From assembly GCF_023656515.1 (NCBI RefSeq), contig NZ_JAMOFV010000006.1, positions 4,092,194 to 4,156,193 on the forward strand: DNA of 64,000 nt. The letters are read 5' to 3'. Below are positions 8,462 through 16,996 of the stretch, piece after piece. The DNA is from Clostridium swellfunianum (GTDB lineage: Bacteria; Bacillota; Clostridia; Clostridiales; Clostridiaceae). Each line of letters opens with the position of its first letter. Within the stretch, counting starts at the first letter, position 1. Position numbers and translations under genes: made by a program. The notes under the pieces were generated by a model. It did not search any database and had not been told where the DNA came from. It saw only the letters and a program-made list of their open reading frames with translations.

Positions 8462-8797
8462 TTAAATGCTCTTTAATGCTTGTTCTACATTGTCATAAAG
8501 CTTAATTATTTTAAACATTCCAGATAAATCAAAAACTCTCTTTACTGAGTTATTTACATTTGCTATGCAAACATCGCCTTTTTTCATAGATATCTTTTTA
8601 TATCTTCCAATAACTACACCTATACCTGAGCTGTCCATAAAGGTTACATTGGTAAAATCCATAATAAGCTTGTTAATATCGTCTCTATCGATTCTATCAT
8701 CAATTTTACTTCTAACTTCTTCAGCACTATGATGGTCAAGCTCTCCCATCATGTAAACTATGAGTTTCTCATCTTCATTTTGAAACTTTAAATACAT
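8462..8797 (-). CDS. spoIIAA: Anti-sigma F factor antagonist SpoIIAA
   Basis: A 111-residue STAS-domain protein whose unphosphorylated form releases SigF from SpoIIAB. The phosphorylated serine lies in the conserved FMDSSGIGVVIGRY segment (about residues 54-67). It is first in the operon, about 55 bases downstream of a sigma-H type promoter, with GGGGGG before ATG 8797. A second ATG four bases earlier is in another frame. Confidence 0.96.
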   Translation of the reverse strand: MYLKFQNEDEKLIVYMMGELDHHSAEEVRSKIDDRIDRDDINKLIMDFTNVTFMDSSGIGVVIGRYKKISMKKGDVCIANVNNSVKRVFDLSGMFKIIKLYDNVEQALKSI

Positions 8798-8852
8798 TCA
8801 TTTTTCCCCCCACGCTTATGTATAATACTAATAAGTTATTCTATATAGATTT

Positions 8853-8881
8853 ATATTCTATATATTACATATTTTTCCTTC
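8853..8881 (-). promoter_or_regulatory. Sigma-H type promoter of the spoIIA operon
   Basis: Read on the minus strand, GAAGGAAAA, 11 bases, then ATAGAATAT. This fits the sigma-H consensus RNAGGAWWW-N11/12-RNNGAATWW at every defined position and lies where a spoIIA promoter is expected. I see no matching 0A-box; a Spo0A site was not identified. Confidence 0.8.
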
Positions 8882-8975
8882 TTTATTTATAAATTTTACA
8901 CATATTTTTATATTTTGTCCATATAATTTTATTTTAAACACTTTTATCACTTTTTATTTTTAAACTTGTAAACCC

Positions 8976-9004
8976 TTGCCCCTTTAATAAACTATTGCTA
9001 TAAT
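8976..9004 (+). promoter_or_regulatory. Sigma-A type promoter for speE
   Basis: TTGCCC (8976-8981), a 17-base spacer, then TATAAT (8999-9004), about 47 bases upstream of speE. A GTAAAC/GTTTAC inverted pair (about 8968-8973 and 9013-9018) flanks the promoter and could be an operator, but it is short. Confidence 0.6.
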
Positions 9005-9051
9005 AATCATTGTTTACCATAAAAAACTAAGACTATAAGGAGGTTTAACCT

Positions 9052-9879
9052 ATGGACATGTGGCTTAAGGAAGAGCAGATAGGCAATGCTGCTATGACAT
9101 ATAAGATAAAGGAGACTTTGGTTAGAAAGAAAACTGAATTTCAGGATCTAGCTATACTTGATACAGAAGCCTTTGGCAGAATGCTTGTGCTTGATGGAAT
9201 AGTTCAAACTACAATAAATGATGAGTTTGTATATCATGAAATGATATCACATATTCCACTATACACTCATCCAAACCCTAAAAAAGTTCTTGTTGTTGGT
9301 GGAGGAGACGGTGGAGCTATCAGAGAAATACTTAAGCATCCTTCTGTAGAAAAAGCTGTACTTTGCGAAATAGATGGCTGTGTTATTGAGGAATGTAAGA
9401 AATACCTTCCTGAAATAAGCTGTGCTCTTGATGATCCTCGTTGTGAAATCTTTATCGGTGATGGAATTAAGTATGTTCATGAACATAAAAATGAGTTTGA
9501 TATAATAATTGTGGACTCAACAGACCCATTTGGCGCTGCTGAAGGCCTATTCGGCGGAAGTTTTTATAAGGAAATTTCAAAATGCTTAACTGAGGACGGA
9601 ATATTCATAGCGCAAACAGAGACACCTTTCTACCTTCCAGAAGTAGTTAAAAAGGTGTTTAACGATGCAAAAGAGGTTTTCCCTGTGACAAAGCTTTTTA
9701 TGGCGGCTATACCTACTTATCCTAGCGGATACTGGAGTTTTACGGTGGGTTCAAAGAAGCATGATCCTGAAACCGTAGATTTATCAAGTAAAATTGATTT
9801 TCAAACCAAGTACTACACTAAGAAGCTGCATAAAGCTTGCTTTACTCTACCAAAACATGTTGAGGACTTAATAAAATAG
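9052..9879 (+). CDS. speE: Polyamine aminopropyltransferase (spermidine synthase)
   Basis: Transfers an aminopropyl group from decarboxylated S-adenosylmethionine to putrescine. The 275-residue protein has the usual length. It shows the nucleotide-binding [18 protein letters not shown], the acidic CEIDG strand end, and the catalytic-loop [17 protein letters not shown] 9052 has AGGAGGT 8-14 bases upstream. The gene stands alone, with its own promoter and a strong terminator; no speD or speB lies next to it. A basic amino-acid decarboxylase that could supply precursors lies 36 kb away at 46469. Confidence 0.95.
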   Translation: MDMWLKEEQIGNAAMTYKIKETLVRKKTEFQDLAILDTEAFGRMLVLDGIVQTTINDEFVYHEMISHIPLYTHPNPKKVLVVGGGDGGAIREILKHPSVEKAVLCEIDGCVIEECKKYLPEISCALDDPRCEIFIGDGIKYVHEHKNEFDIIIVDSTDPFGAAEGLFGGSFYKEISKCLTEDGIFIAQTETPFYLPEVVKKVFNDAKEVFPVTKLFMAAIPTYPSGYWSFTVGSKKHDPETVDLSSKIDFQTKYYTKKLHKACFTLPKHVEDLIK

Positions 9880-9887
9880 CTTTTTCA

Positions 9888-9917
9888 AACAGCCTCCTTT
9901 ATAAGGAGGCTGTTTTT
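9888..9917 (+). terminator. Terminator of speE
   Basis: A 12-bp stem AACAGCCTCCTT / AAGGAGGCTGTT closes a 3-base loop and runs into a T stretch. Confidence 0.9.
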
Positions 9918-9945
9918 GCGATTATAAATCTCAATATTGTATAAT
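9916..9945 (+). promoter_or_regulatory. Sigma-A type promoter for iadA
   Basis: TTGCGA (9916-9921), an 18-base spacer and TATAAT (9940-9945). The -35 box begins inside the T-tail of the speE terminator, so the two signals are fused end to end. Confidence 0.55.
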
Positions 9946-9994
9946 AATAAACCTATAAGACTAATATTTAAAACTTATAGGAGGCTATTAAAGC

Positions 9995-11176
9995 ATGCTT
10001 AAGCTTATTAAAGATGCATTGATTTATACCCCAGACTTTATAGGGCAAAAAGATATTTTGATTTGTGGTGATAAAATAGCAAAAATAGAGAAAAACATCC
10101 CTTTACCTCCTAAAAACTTTTATGAGGTTGAAGTTATTGATGCCGCCAATCAAATAGTTGTTCCAGGCTTTATAGACCTGCATGTACACCTTACAGGAGG
10201 AGGCGGCGAAGGCGGTTATACTACTAGAACACCTGAAATTCAGTTATCTCAAATCACTACCTTTGGCGTTACAACTGTTGTTGGCCTTCTTGGCACTGAT
10301 GGTACCACCCGTTCTCTAAGTAGCCTGCTCGCAAAAGCTAGAGCATTAGAAGAGGAAGGCATTAACGCTTTGATTTGGACTGGCTGCTATCAATTTCCTA
10401 CAAGGACTATAACAGATAACTCAAGAAATGATATAGTTCTTATAGATAAAGTTATAGGAGTTGGTGAAATAGCGGTTTCAGATCATAGAGGCAGTAAGCC
10501 TTTAACGCATGACTTGGAAAGACTTGCACTAGACTGCAGGGTTGCAGGTCTTTTATCAAATAAGTGCGGTATTTTACATATTCACCTAGGAGATGATAAA
10601 GAAGGCATATACCCACTCTTAAAAATAATAAAGGAAAATCCTCTGCTAGCTCAAAATTTACTTCCCACACATATAAATAGAAATATGCCACTTCTTTTCC
10701 AAGGAGTAAAGTATCTAAAGAGTGGAGGATACTTGGACTTAACCTCTGGGATATCACAGACTGAGTTTGACCCTGTTCCAGTAGATGCATCATATGCCCT
10801 CAAGTATCTTATTGATAGAGGCTGTAGTATAGATAATATAACTATAAGCTCTGACAGTAATGGAAGCATGCCTATTTTTGATGAAAATGGTAAACTTAAA
10901 AGTATCTCTGTAGGTTCCATAGAAAGCAACTTATCAGAATTTAGAAAAATGGTTCAAATTTATAATATTCCTATAGAAAAAGCCCTTCGCCCATTAACAA
11001 AAAATCCTGCCTACATATTGAAACTAACAAATTTAGGTACAATTGAAACTTCTAAGCAGGCTGATCTTTTGATTATGAACAAGGACTTAACTATAGATTA
11101 TGTTTTATGTAAAGGAAAAACCTTGGTGCAGCATGGTAATGCGGTAAGGTTTGGTACCTTTGAAAAACTAATGTAG
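9995..11176 (+). CDS. iadA: Beta-aspartyl (isoaspartyl) dipeptidase
   Basis: An amidohydrolase-superfamily zinc enzyme that hydrolyses isoaspartyl dipeptides from damaged proteins. The metal-binding HxH is in GFIDLHVHLTGGGGEGG (about residues 61-77). Further ligands fit GEIAVSDHR, ILHIHLGDD and the late SSDSNGSMP motif (Asp near 288). The 393-residue length is normal. AGGAGG lies 10 bases before ATG 9995. The gene converges on the DNA methyltransferase with only two bases between stop codons and no visible terminator, so antisense read-through into the methyltransferase is possible. Confidence 0.92.
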   Translation: MLKLIKDALIYTPDFIGQKDILICGDKIAKIEKNIPLPPKNFYEVEVIDAANQIVVPGFIDLHVHLTGGGGEGGYTTRTPEIQLSQITTFGVTTVVGLLGTDGTTRSLSSLLAKARALEEEGINALIWTGCYQFPTRTITDNSRNDIVLIDKVIGVGEIAVSDHRGSKPLTHDLERLALDCRVAGLLSNKCGILHIHLGDDKEGIYPLLKIIKENPLLAQNLLPTHINRNMPLLFQGVKYLKSGGYLDLTSGISQTEFDPVPVDASYALKYLIDRGCSIDNITISSDSNGSMPIFDENGKLKSISVGSIESNLSEFRKMVQIYNIPIEKALRPLTKNPAYILKLTNLGTIETSKQADLLIMNKDLTIDYVLCKGKTLVQHGNAVRFGTFEKLM

Positions 11177-11178
11177 CG

Positions 11179-12924
11179 TCAGCTTATATACTGTTCTACT
11201 ATGGCTTTCTCTTGCTCGTCAAGCTGAAAAAAGTCGTAAAGAAAGCTATCAGTATCAGAAGATATATTTATCATTGTAGGTATACAAAGCTTCATAAGAT
11301 TGTTTGGGTAGTATTCATATTGGTCTTCTCCAAGCTTTTTGGCAAAGGTTTTAAAATAGTACTCATATACCTTGCTGTTTAATATTTTTAAAAGGTAATC
11401 ATAAGTAAAAGGGACAGCCTCTTTTAAAACAAGGCAGTAGACATCTGCACTGAAGAAGCTTCCCTTATCTATTGCAAATCTACTCTTATTTGACTTGAAG
11501 GGGAATACTAATTTTTCACCTTCAAAAATGCTTTGAACTCTTCCCCATTGCAGTTCATACCAATTCCTTACACCACTTTTACACTCTCTTCTTTCCATTA
11601 ACCTCTCTTTATAGGGGTTTATATGCATAATACTGTTTGGATAATCTCTTTCATCTTGTATTGCATCTGAATATATTATAAATTTATTTTCCCTTTTTAC
11701 TCTGCCTTTTTCAACAAAACTGCTCTTTATCCAAGGTTTTATTATGTCTAACTCCAGTTTCTCAGAAGAAATCGCAGCTTCATCCACAACAAAAGCCTTA
11801 TCACAGCCAGTGATTATGCCTTGGTAGCTAAAGCAAATATTAGCGAGGTTTGTAAAGCATTTTTCTTCTATCTTGTTTATTATTGTTCTTTCTTTTTCAT
11901 CTCTCAGTATCCATCCTTTATCGTTCAATACACTTTTATTTATTTTAAAGCAATTGATGCTTGAATTTATGTTTTCATACAAACCTTTTAGAAATTCCTT
12001 TTCTTTACACACTACAGGCTTAATGACATCAATTTCAGCTTCCTTATATCCCAGCTCTAAAAAAATTATAACAGGATCTATTCCAATATTTTTAAAAGGC
12101 CTAATTCCGTAAAAGTCAATTATCCTATTAATATCACAAAACTCTTTCAAGGTTTTTCTTAATATTTCCCCACTTGGAGATTCAAGAAAATATCTAGAAG
12201 TTATAAAGGTAAGCTTACCACCTAATTTAAGCTTATTTAAAGCAGCACCAAAAAAGCAGTAGGATAAATCACCTTTATCTTTATAAAGTTCCTTATAAAG
12301 CTTCTTTATATTATTTGAATAATCTTTATCTATGTTTTTTTGACCTATATAGGGTGGATTTCCTATAAACACATCAAATTTTTCTTCATTAGTTTCAAAA
12401 AGAAAGTCTCGTTTTCTAAAATTATCTTTTTTTATGTAATGACTATAACTAAATAAATCTATACTTAAAATCTTTAAAGCAAATTCATCGATATCAAATC
12501 CAAATAAATTATTTTCAATTATATGCCTGTCTATATCTTGATTGCTTAAATATATGCTGTTTTTTTCATTAATTTCTTTTAAATTTTCATTGTAAAGTTT
12601 TTTCAAATACAAAAAACAAGGAATAATTAAGTTTCCGCTTCCACAAGCAGGATCAGCAATTTTTATAAATGGATTTTCAATTATATCTTCTTTTAAAATT
12701 GTATTTTTTACAATATAATCAGCAATTTGAATAGGTGTATAAACAATGCCTTTCAGTTTTTTATCTTGTACTAAATTAAAGTAATGCTCTCCAAAACTCT
12801 CAAGTCTTCCAATATTTAAAGCAGTCTTGCAATTATTAATTGCCGTTAGTTTGTACATAATATCTATAGGCTGTAAAATTACATTATAGATTTCTCCAAT
12901 TTTTTCCTTAAAAATATTAGACAT
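11179..12924 (-). CDS. Orphan N6-adenine DNA methyltransferase, CamA-like (Eco57I/TaqI type)
   Basis: A gamma-class adenine methyltransferase of 581 residues. The AdoMet motif ADPACGSGN is at about 90-98, and the catalytic motif IV NPPY is at 189-192. The C-terminal half is a TaqI_C-like target recognition domain. Segments such as YQGIITGCDKAF, RRECKSGVRNWYELQWGR and SADVY closely match my memory of CamA, the Clostridioides difficile methyltransferase that modifies CAAAAA and promotes sporulation. No restriction endonuclease gene is adjacent, so it looks like a solitary epigenetic enzyme. I start it at ATG 12924 because GGAG lies 9 bases upstream. An in-frame ATG at 12966 lacks a binding site and would collide with the divergent promoter region. 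Confidence in methyltransferase is high; in CamA orthology, moderate. Confidence 0.88.
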   Translation of the reverse strand: MSNIFKEKIGEIYNVILQPIDIMYKLTAINNCKTALNIGRLESFGEHYFNLVQDKKLKGIVYTPIQIADYIVKNTILKEDIIENPFIKIADPACGSGNLIIPCFLYLKKLYNENLKEINEKNSIYLSNQDIDRHIIENNLFGFDIDEFALKILSIDLFSYSHYIKKDNFRKRDFLFETNEEKFDVFIGNPPYIGQKNIDKDYSNNIKKLYKELYKDKGDLSYCFFGAALNKLKLGGKLTFITSRYFLESPSGEILRKTLKEFCDINRIIDFYGIRPFKNIGIDPVIIFLELGYKEAEIDVIKPVVCKEKEFLKGLYENINSSINCFKINKSVLNDKGWILRDEKERTIINKIEEKCFTNLANICFSYQGIITGCDKAFVVDEAAISSEKLELDIIKPWIKSSFVEKGRVKRENKFIIYSDAIQDERDYPNSIMHINPYKERLMERRECKSGVRNWYELQWGRVQSIFEGEKLVFPFKSNKSRFAIDKGSFFSADVYCLVLKEAVPFTYDYLLKILNSKVYEYYFKTFAKKLGEDQYEYYPNNLMKLCIPTMINISSDTDSFLYDFFQLDEQEKAIVEQYIS

Positions 12925-12947
12925 CTTATTTATCTCCATCGTATAAT
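12918..12947 (+). promoter_or_regulatory. Possible sigma-A type promoter for pdaA
   Basis: TAGACA (12918-12923), an 18-base spacer and TATAAT (12942-12947) fit sigma-A. PdaA homologues are usually read by sigma-G, so this housekeeping-type promoter is unexpected and may be fortuitous. Confidence 0.35.
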
Positions 12948-12996
12948 TAGTATAAATGACATACAAAGTATACCATAAGAAAAGGAGGCGAGAAAT

Positions 12997-13980
12997 ATGA
13001 ATAAAAAAATATTATCTCTTGTTTTAATTGCTCCTATTGTGTTTTCTGGCTGCAGCAGGACAGTGGATGTGCTTACAAGAGACGTAACTCTTTTAGCTAA
13101 AGATACAGGAAGCATTAAAAAGCCTGTATTTGATGAGAAAATAGCTGTACCTGAAGACCCTCCTGAAACTAAAATGGGCGAAAAGACAGAAGTCAATGAA
13201 AATTATAAGCCAGCTGAACCTAAACAGCCTGAAGCTAAAAAGGACACTTCGTTTAAGACTAATATAGATGGTTCAAATCTCAGTACAGCGGAAAAAAATT
13301 GGTTTTTTCAGCCTAAGAAAGATGGTACACCTTCTGGAGAACCTCCCGAAATATTAGCCCTTCTAAAAAAATATTCTGGATATTATTTAGGTGATACAAA
13401 TAATAAAGTATTATACCTAACCTTTGATGAGGGATATGAAAATGGTTATTCTTCAAAAATATTAGATGTATTAAAAGCTAATAATGTTAAAGCTGCTTTT
13501 TTTGTTACATCAGATTATATAAAATCTAATAAGGATTTAATAAAGAGAATGGAAGCTGAAGGTCATTTAGTTTGTAACCACTCTAATACCCATCCATCTA
13601 TGGCTAAAGCAGCCTTAAAAGGACAAGAAAAATTTAACGAAGAATTTACTTTGACCGAAAAAGCCTATGAAGAAGTCATAGGGAAAAAAATGCCTAAGTT
13701 TTTTAGACCTCCTATGGGAAAATATAGTGAACTTTCTTTAAAGTACACTCAGGATTTAGGCTATAAAACAGTATTTTGGAGCTTTGCTTATAAGGATTGG
13801 ATCCCTGAGCAGCAGCCTTCTCATGAATCGGCTAAAAAAATAATAATGGAGAGAACGCACAATGGAGGTATTATACTTCTTCATGCTGTTTCGAAAACTA
13901 ATACTGACATTATGGACTCTATTATTAAAGAGTGGAAGAATAGAGGCTTTGAATTTAGAACTTTAAATGAACTTCCTTAA
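12997..13980 (+). CDS. pdaA: Polysaccharide deacetylase, PdaA type, lipoprotein
   Basis: A carbohydrate esterase family 4 (NodB homology) enzyme, probably the N-acetylmuramic acid deacetylase needed for muramic-delta-lactam in spore cortex. The catalytic core begins with LYLTFDEGYENG; the usual TFDDG is TFDEG, as in PdaA proteins. It continues with the metal ligands in CNHSNTHPS, RPPMGKYS and IILLHAVS. A signal peptide with lipobox VFSGC (Cys near residue 19) makes it a predicted lipoprotein, followed by a charged linker to about residue 85. AGGAGG precedes ATG 12997. It diverges from the methyltransferase gene. Confidence 0.88.
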   Translation: MNKKILSLVLIAPIVFSGCSRTVDVLTRDVTLLAKDTGSIKKPVFDEKIAVPEDPPETKMGEKTEVNENYKPAEPKQPEAKKDTSFKTNIDGSNLSTAEKNWFFQPKKDGTPSGEPPEILALLKKYSGYYLGDTNNKVLYLTFDEGYENGYSSKILDVLKANNVKAAFFVTSDYIKSNKDLIKRMEAEGHLVCNHSNTHPSMAKAALKGQEKFNEEFTLTEKAYEEVIGKKMPKFFRPPMGKYSELSLKYTQDLGYKTVFWSFAYKDWIPEQQPSHESAKKIIMERTHNGGIILLHAVSKTNTDIMDSIIKEWKNRGFEFRTLNELP

Positions 13981-14000
13981 ATATGGATTTTCTATAAATA

Positions 14001-14028
14001 AAAATCTAAGGTATGATCCTTAGATTTT
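14001..14028. terminator. Bidirectional terminator, pdaA / hut operon
   Basis: An 11-bp stem AAAATCTAAGG / CCTTAGATTTT with a 6-base loop. Flanking T-runs on both strands can end both pdaA and the convergent hut operon. Confidence 0.85.
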
Positions 14029-14040
14029 TTATTTGTATAT

Positions 14041-14676
14041 TTATAGTTTTGAATTTACTATATCCATGATGAAATTTCGTTTTTCTAGTCCTGCTTCAAT
14101 TAGTTTATTGCACCTATCCTGTACTTGGCATTTATAAGTTTCATCCTTAATACCTGATAGATTTATCTTAACATTTAACACAGCACTTTCAATAGCAGTT
14201 TGTAGTAACAACGCAGCTACACCTGCATCGGATACAGCATTTTTATTTCCATAATTCGCAGCAAGTTCTATATGCTTATACATTTCAAAAGCTTTTACAG
14301 CTACATTTAAAGGAACCTGGAGAGCCTTAATATATCCCTGCTCAATTCTATTTGCTCTTACAGATATTTCTTCCTCAGTATTCTTAGGAAGCTTAAAAGC
14401 AGCCATAAGCTCTAAAAATTCTTCAGCATCTTTTTCCATTAAATTTAAAAAATTTGTTTTTTCTTCATTAGTATTGTTTAAGGCTTGTAGTATTGAAACT
14501 TTTACTTGTTCATCATAATCGTTATATGCTTTTTTCCCTACAGTAAGATTAAAAACCATTGAGCCAAGTGAACTTCCTAAAGCCGCAGCTAATGCAGCAG
14601 CGCTCCCTCCACCTGGTGCAGGTGAATTTGAAGCTAGCTCTTCTGCAAAAGCCTTAACTGTTAAATCTTGAAGCAT
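14041..14676 (-). CDS. fchA: Formiminotetrahydrofolate cyclodeaminase
   Basis: Converts 5-formimino-tetrahydrofolate to 5,10-methenyl-tetrahydrofolate and ammonia, completing the hut route. The 211-residue all-helical protein shows the family signature SPAPGGGSAAALAAALGSSL near the N-terminus. In this organism ftcD and the cyclodeaminase are separate genes rather than the fused vertebrate enzyme. I start it at ATG 14676, which overlaps the hutI stop (TAATG), with GAAGGA 11 bases upstream. The in-frame ATG at 14688 sits directly against that site. It is the last gene of the operon. The symbol follows clostridial usage; some databases leave it unnamed. Confidence 0.9.
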   Translation of the reverse strand: MLQDLTVKAFAEELASNSPAPGGGSAAALAAALGSSLGSMVFNLTVGKKAYNDYDEQVKVSILQALNNTNEEKTNFLNLMEKDAEEFLELMAAFKLPKNTEEEISVRANRIEQGYIKALQVPLNVAVKAFEMYKHIELAANYGNKNAVSDAGVAALLLQTAIESAVLNVKINLSGIKDETYKCQVQDRCNKLIEAGLEKRNFIMDIVNSKL

Positions 14677-15959
14677 TAAAATGCACATCCTTCCGCTAAT
14701 ATTCCATTACCTACTACTACTCTACCATTTTTTATAACGGTGTGTATAGCATTTGTTCCAAAATGATAAACTAGATAGTCTAAATTTATGCTGTTAAACA
14801 TAGCTATATCAGCCTTTTTACCAACCTCAATACTTCCTATTTCTTCTTCTCTATTGATTGCACAAGCTGCATTAATTGTCATAGCATTTATTATTTCCTC
14901 AGGCAGCAGCTTCATGCCAAAGCAAGCAAAGGTCATAAGTGTTTGTAAAGACTCTGTAGGCGAGGTTCCAGGATTACAATCTGTTGCCAAGGCAACAGGA
15001 ACTCCACTATCTATCATTAATCTTGCTTTTGCAAATTTGTTTAGCATTAAATAAAATGAGGTTGCCGGAAGCAATACTGCTACTACTCCCTTTTCAGCTA
15101 AAGCTTTCATTCCTTGTTCTGAAGCTCCTACCAAATGCTCTGCAGATACTGCATTTAATTCAGCAGCCAGTTCTGCGCCACCTATGGGTTTAATCTCATC
15201 AGCATGAAGCTTAACCTTTAAGCCGTTATTTATACCAGCCCTTAAAATTTGTCGGCTTTCCTCAATAGAGAAAACACCCTCTTCACAGAAGCAGTCAATA
15301 AATTCTGCCATGGAATTTTCGCTTATATATGGTATTACCTTATGAATAATAAAATCTATATATTCTGTTCTGCAGTCCTTATATTCTTCAGGAACAGCAT
15401 GAGCACCCATATAAGTTGAAACAATATCTATCGGATGAATTTTATTAAGTTCCTTGTTAACCTTAAGACTTTTAATTTCATCCTCAAAATTAAGACCATA
15501 CCCAGATTTACTTTCTACTGTTGTTGTTCCATGCAGCAGCATTAAATCCAATCTTCTTCTGGTCTCTAAAAGTAGCTTCTCAAAAGAAGCTTCTCTAGTT
15601 TTTTTTACTGTACTTAAAATTCCTCCACCAGCTTTTAATATATCTATATAATTTGCGCCCTTAAGCTTTAAAGACAATTCATTCTCTCTCGAACCGCTGT
15701 AAACAACATGAGTATGGCTGTCAATAAGTCCCGGAGTGACTGTTTTGCCTCTTCCATCTATTATTAAGCTATCTTGTTCTAAAAAGTTTTTATAACCTTC
15801 ACCGCATCCAACATGCTTAATTAAATTTTCTTTTACAACTATATAACCATTCTCTATTATACCTGCATCCATCATTTGCTCTTTTACTTTTTTATGGCTT
15901 CCTCTGCAAGTAACAAGGCAATCTATATTTTTAATTATTGTATTCAGCTCTCTCACCAC
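14676..15959 (-). CDS. hutI: Imidazolonepropionase
   Basis: A zinc amidohydrolase that opens 4-imidazolone-5-propionate to N-formimino-L-glutamate. Motifs are VTPGLIDSHTHVVYSGSRENE (HxH near 80-83, quoted in part), TVESKSGYGL, VKLHADE and ALATDCNPGTSP. The start is uncertain. Two tandem GTG codons (15959 and 15956) lie inside the best Shine-Dalgarno match, AAGGTGGTGA. The codon at optimal distance (8 bases) is CTG 15947, which would give MNTIIKNID, exactly where family N-termini begin. The coordinates given use the first GTG. The frame overlaps the following cyclodeaminase gene by one base. Confidence 0.93.
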   Translation of the reverse strand: MVRELNTIIKNIDCLVTCRGSHKKVKEQMMDAGIIENGYIVVKENLIKHVGCGEGYKNFLEQDSLIIDGRGKTVTPGLIDSHTHVVYSGSRENELSLKLKGANYIDILKAGGGILSTVKKTREASFEKLLLETRRRLDLMLLHGTTTVESKSGYGLNFEDEIKSLKVNKELNKIHPIDIVSTYMGAHAVPEEYKDCRTEYIDFIIHKVIPYISENSMAEFIDCFCEEGVFSIEESRQILRAGINNGLKVKLHADEIKPIGGAELAAELNAVSAEHLVGASEQGMKALAEKGVVAVLLPATSFYLMLNKFAKARLMIDSGVPVALATDCNPGTSPTESLQTLMTFACFGMKLLPEEIINAMTINAACAINREEEIGSIEVGKKADIAMFNSINLDYLVYHFGTNAIHTVIKNGRVVVGNGILAEGCAF

Positions 15960-15998
15960 CTTTTACTAATAATTTTCAAAACTATTAGCAAATATATA

Positions 15999-16038
15999 TT
16001 CTTATAATTTTATATTCTTATATTTTTATATTTTTACA
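15999..16038. repeat. Degenerate octamer repeat, five units of TTCTTATA type
   Basis: Between hutI and ftcD, five head-to-tail octamers read TTCTTATA, ATTTTATA, TTCTTATA, TTTTTATA, TTTTTACA. The same octamer recurs downstream of glnA near 52319-52358. Confidence 0.7.
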
Positions 16039-16072
16039 TAAAATTATATCTGTTTGATTATAGTTTAGCTCA

Positions 16073-16969
16073 TTACTCCCAAATTCTCTTCTCTAGTACT
16101 TGATCCAACGAAAAGTTCTCTATTTGCAAGTAATACTCAGCACTTTGAATAAGAGCTGCCATAGGAACAAGACCTATTACTTCGCTGCCAACCACAGAAA
16201 CTCCATATCTTCTTGCTTCCATCTTCACCATTTCGAAGGCCCTATAAACTGATGTTTTTTCGTAATTAACAAGATTCATAGACACTTGTACTATATTTCT
16301 ATCTTCAAGCCTAACACCCATTGCTTTAACAAACCTTAATCCTCCACCAATATGTCTCACAGCTTTAGCTATATTGTTAGCTGTATCTATATTGTCGGTG
16401 CCTAAATTTACATTAAAGGCAACTAAAGGTACTCTAGCGCTAACGGCAGTACATCCTGACTTTATATTAATTTCTGCAGGACCATAATCTGGTTTCCATT
16501 CTTCTTTTTTTATCTTTTCAAAAAAGCCTTCATATTGTCCTTTTCTTACATTAGCAAGATTTTGTCTATCTATGCACTTTGCAGCATCTTCATACAGATA
16601 TACTGGAACATTAAAATTATCTGCTATTTTCTTTCCAACTCTGTTTGCAAGCTCAATGCATTCCTCCATAGATACACCACTTACAGGAACAAATGGAACT
16701 ACATCAAGAGCCCCCATTCTTGGATGTTCTCCTTTGTGAATAGTCATATCTATGCTTTTGTATACAGCTGAAGCCATTTCCAATATAGAATTCTCAACCG
16801 CTTCTGGTTCGCCAATGAAAGTGACTACAGTCCTGTTATGATTACAATCAGATGAGTAGTCTAAAAGCTTGACACCCTCTTTACCTCTTAAAGTGTCTAA
16901 AATACTTTCTATTACTTCCTTATTCCTTCCTTCGCTAAAATTAGGGATACACTCTATAATTTTTTTCAT
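16073..16969 (-). CDS. ftcD: Glutamate formimidoyltransferase
   Basis: Transfers the formimino group of N-formimino-L-glutamate to tetrahydrofolate, releasing glutamate. The 298-residue protein matches the stand-alone formiminotransferase length. It begins with the family signature KIIECIPNFSEGRN. HKGEHPRMGALDVVPFVPV (about residues 78-96) includes the expected active-site histidine. AAGGTGTG precedes ATG 16969. It lies 27 bases downstream of hutU and 113 bases upstream of hutI; that gap holds an octamer repeat. Confidence 0.95.
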   Translation of the reverse strand: MKKIIECIPNFSEGRNKEVIESILDTLRGKEGVKLLDYSSDCNHNRTVVTFIGEPEAVENSILEMASAVYKSIDMTIHKGEHPRMGALDVVPFVPVSGVSMEECIELANRVGKKIADNFNVPVYLYEDAAKCIDRQNLANVRKGQYEGFFEKIKKEEWKPDYGPAEINIKSGCTAVSARVPLVAFNVNLGTDNIDTANNIAKAVRHIGGGLRFVKAMGVRLEDRNIVQVSMNLVNYEKTSVYRAFEMVKMEARRYGVSVVGSEVIGLVPMAALIQSAEYYLQIENFSLDQVLEKRIWE

Positions 16970-16996
16970 AAAATCACACCTTTACATTATATAATT

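Noticed and set aside
15999-16038. CRISPR-like array in the octamer repeat region
   Set aside because: Units are 8 bases long with no spacers, and no cas genes are present in the window.
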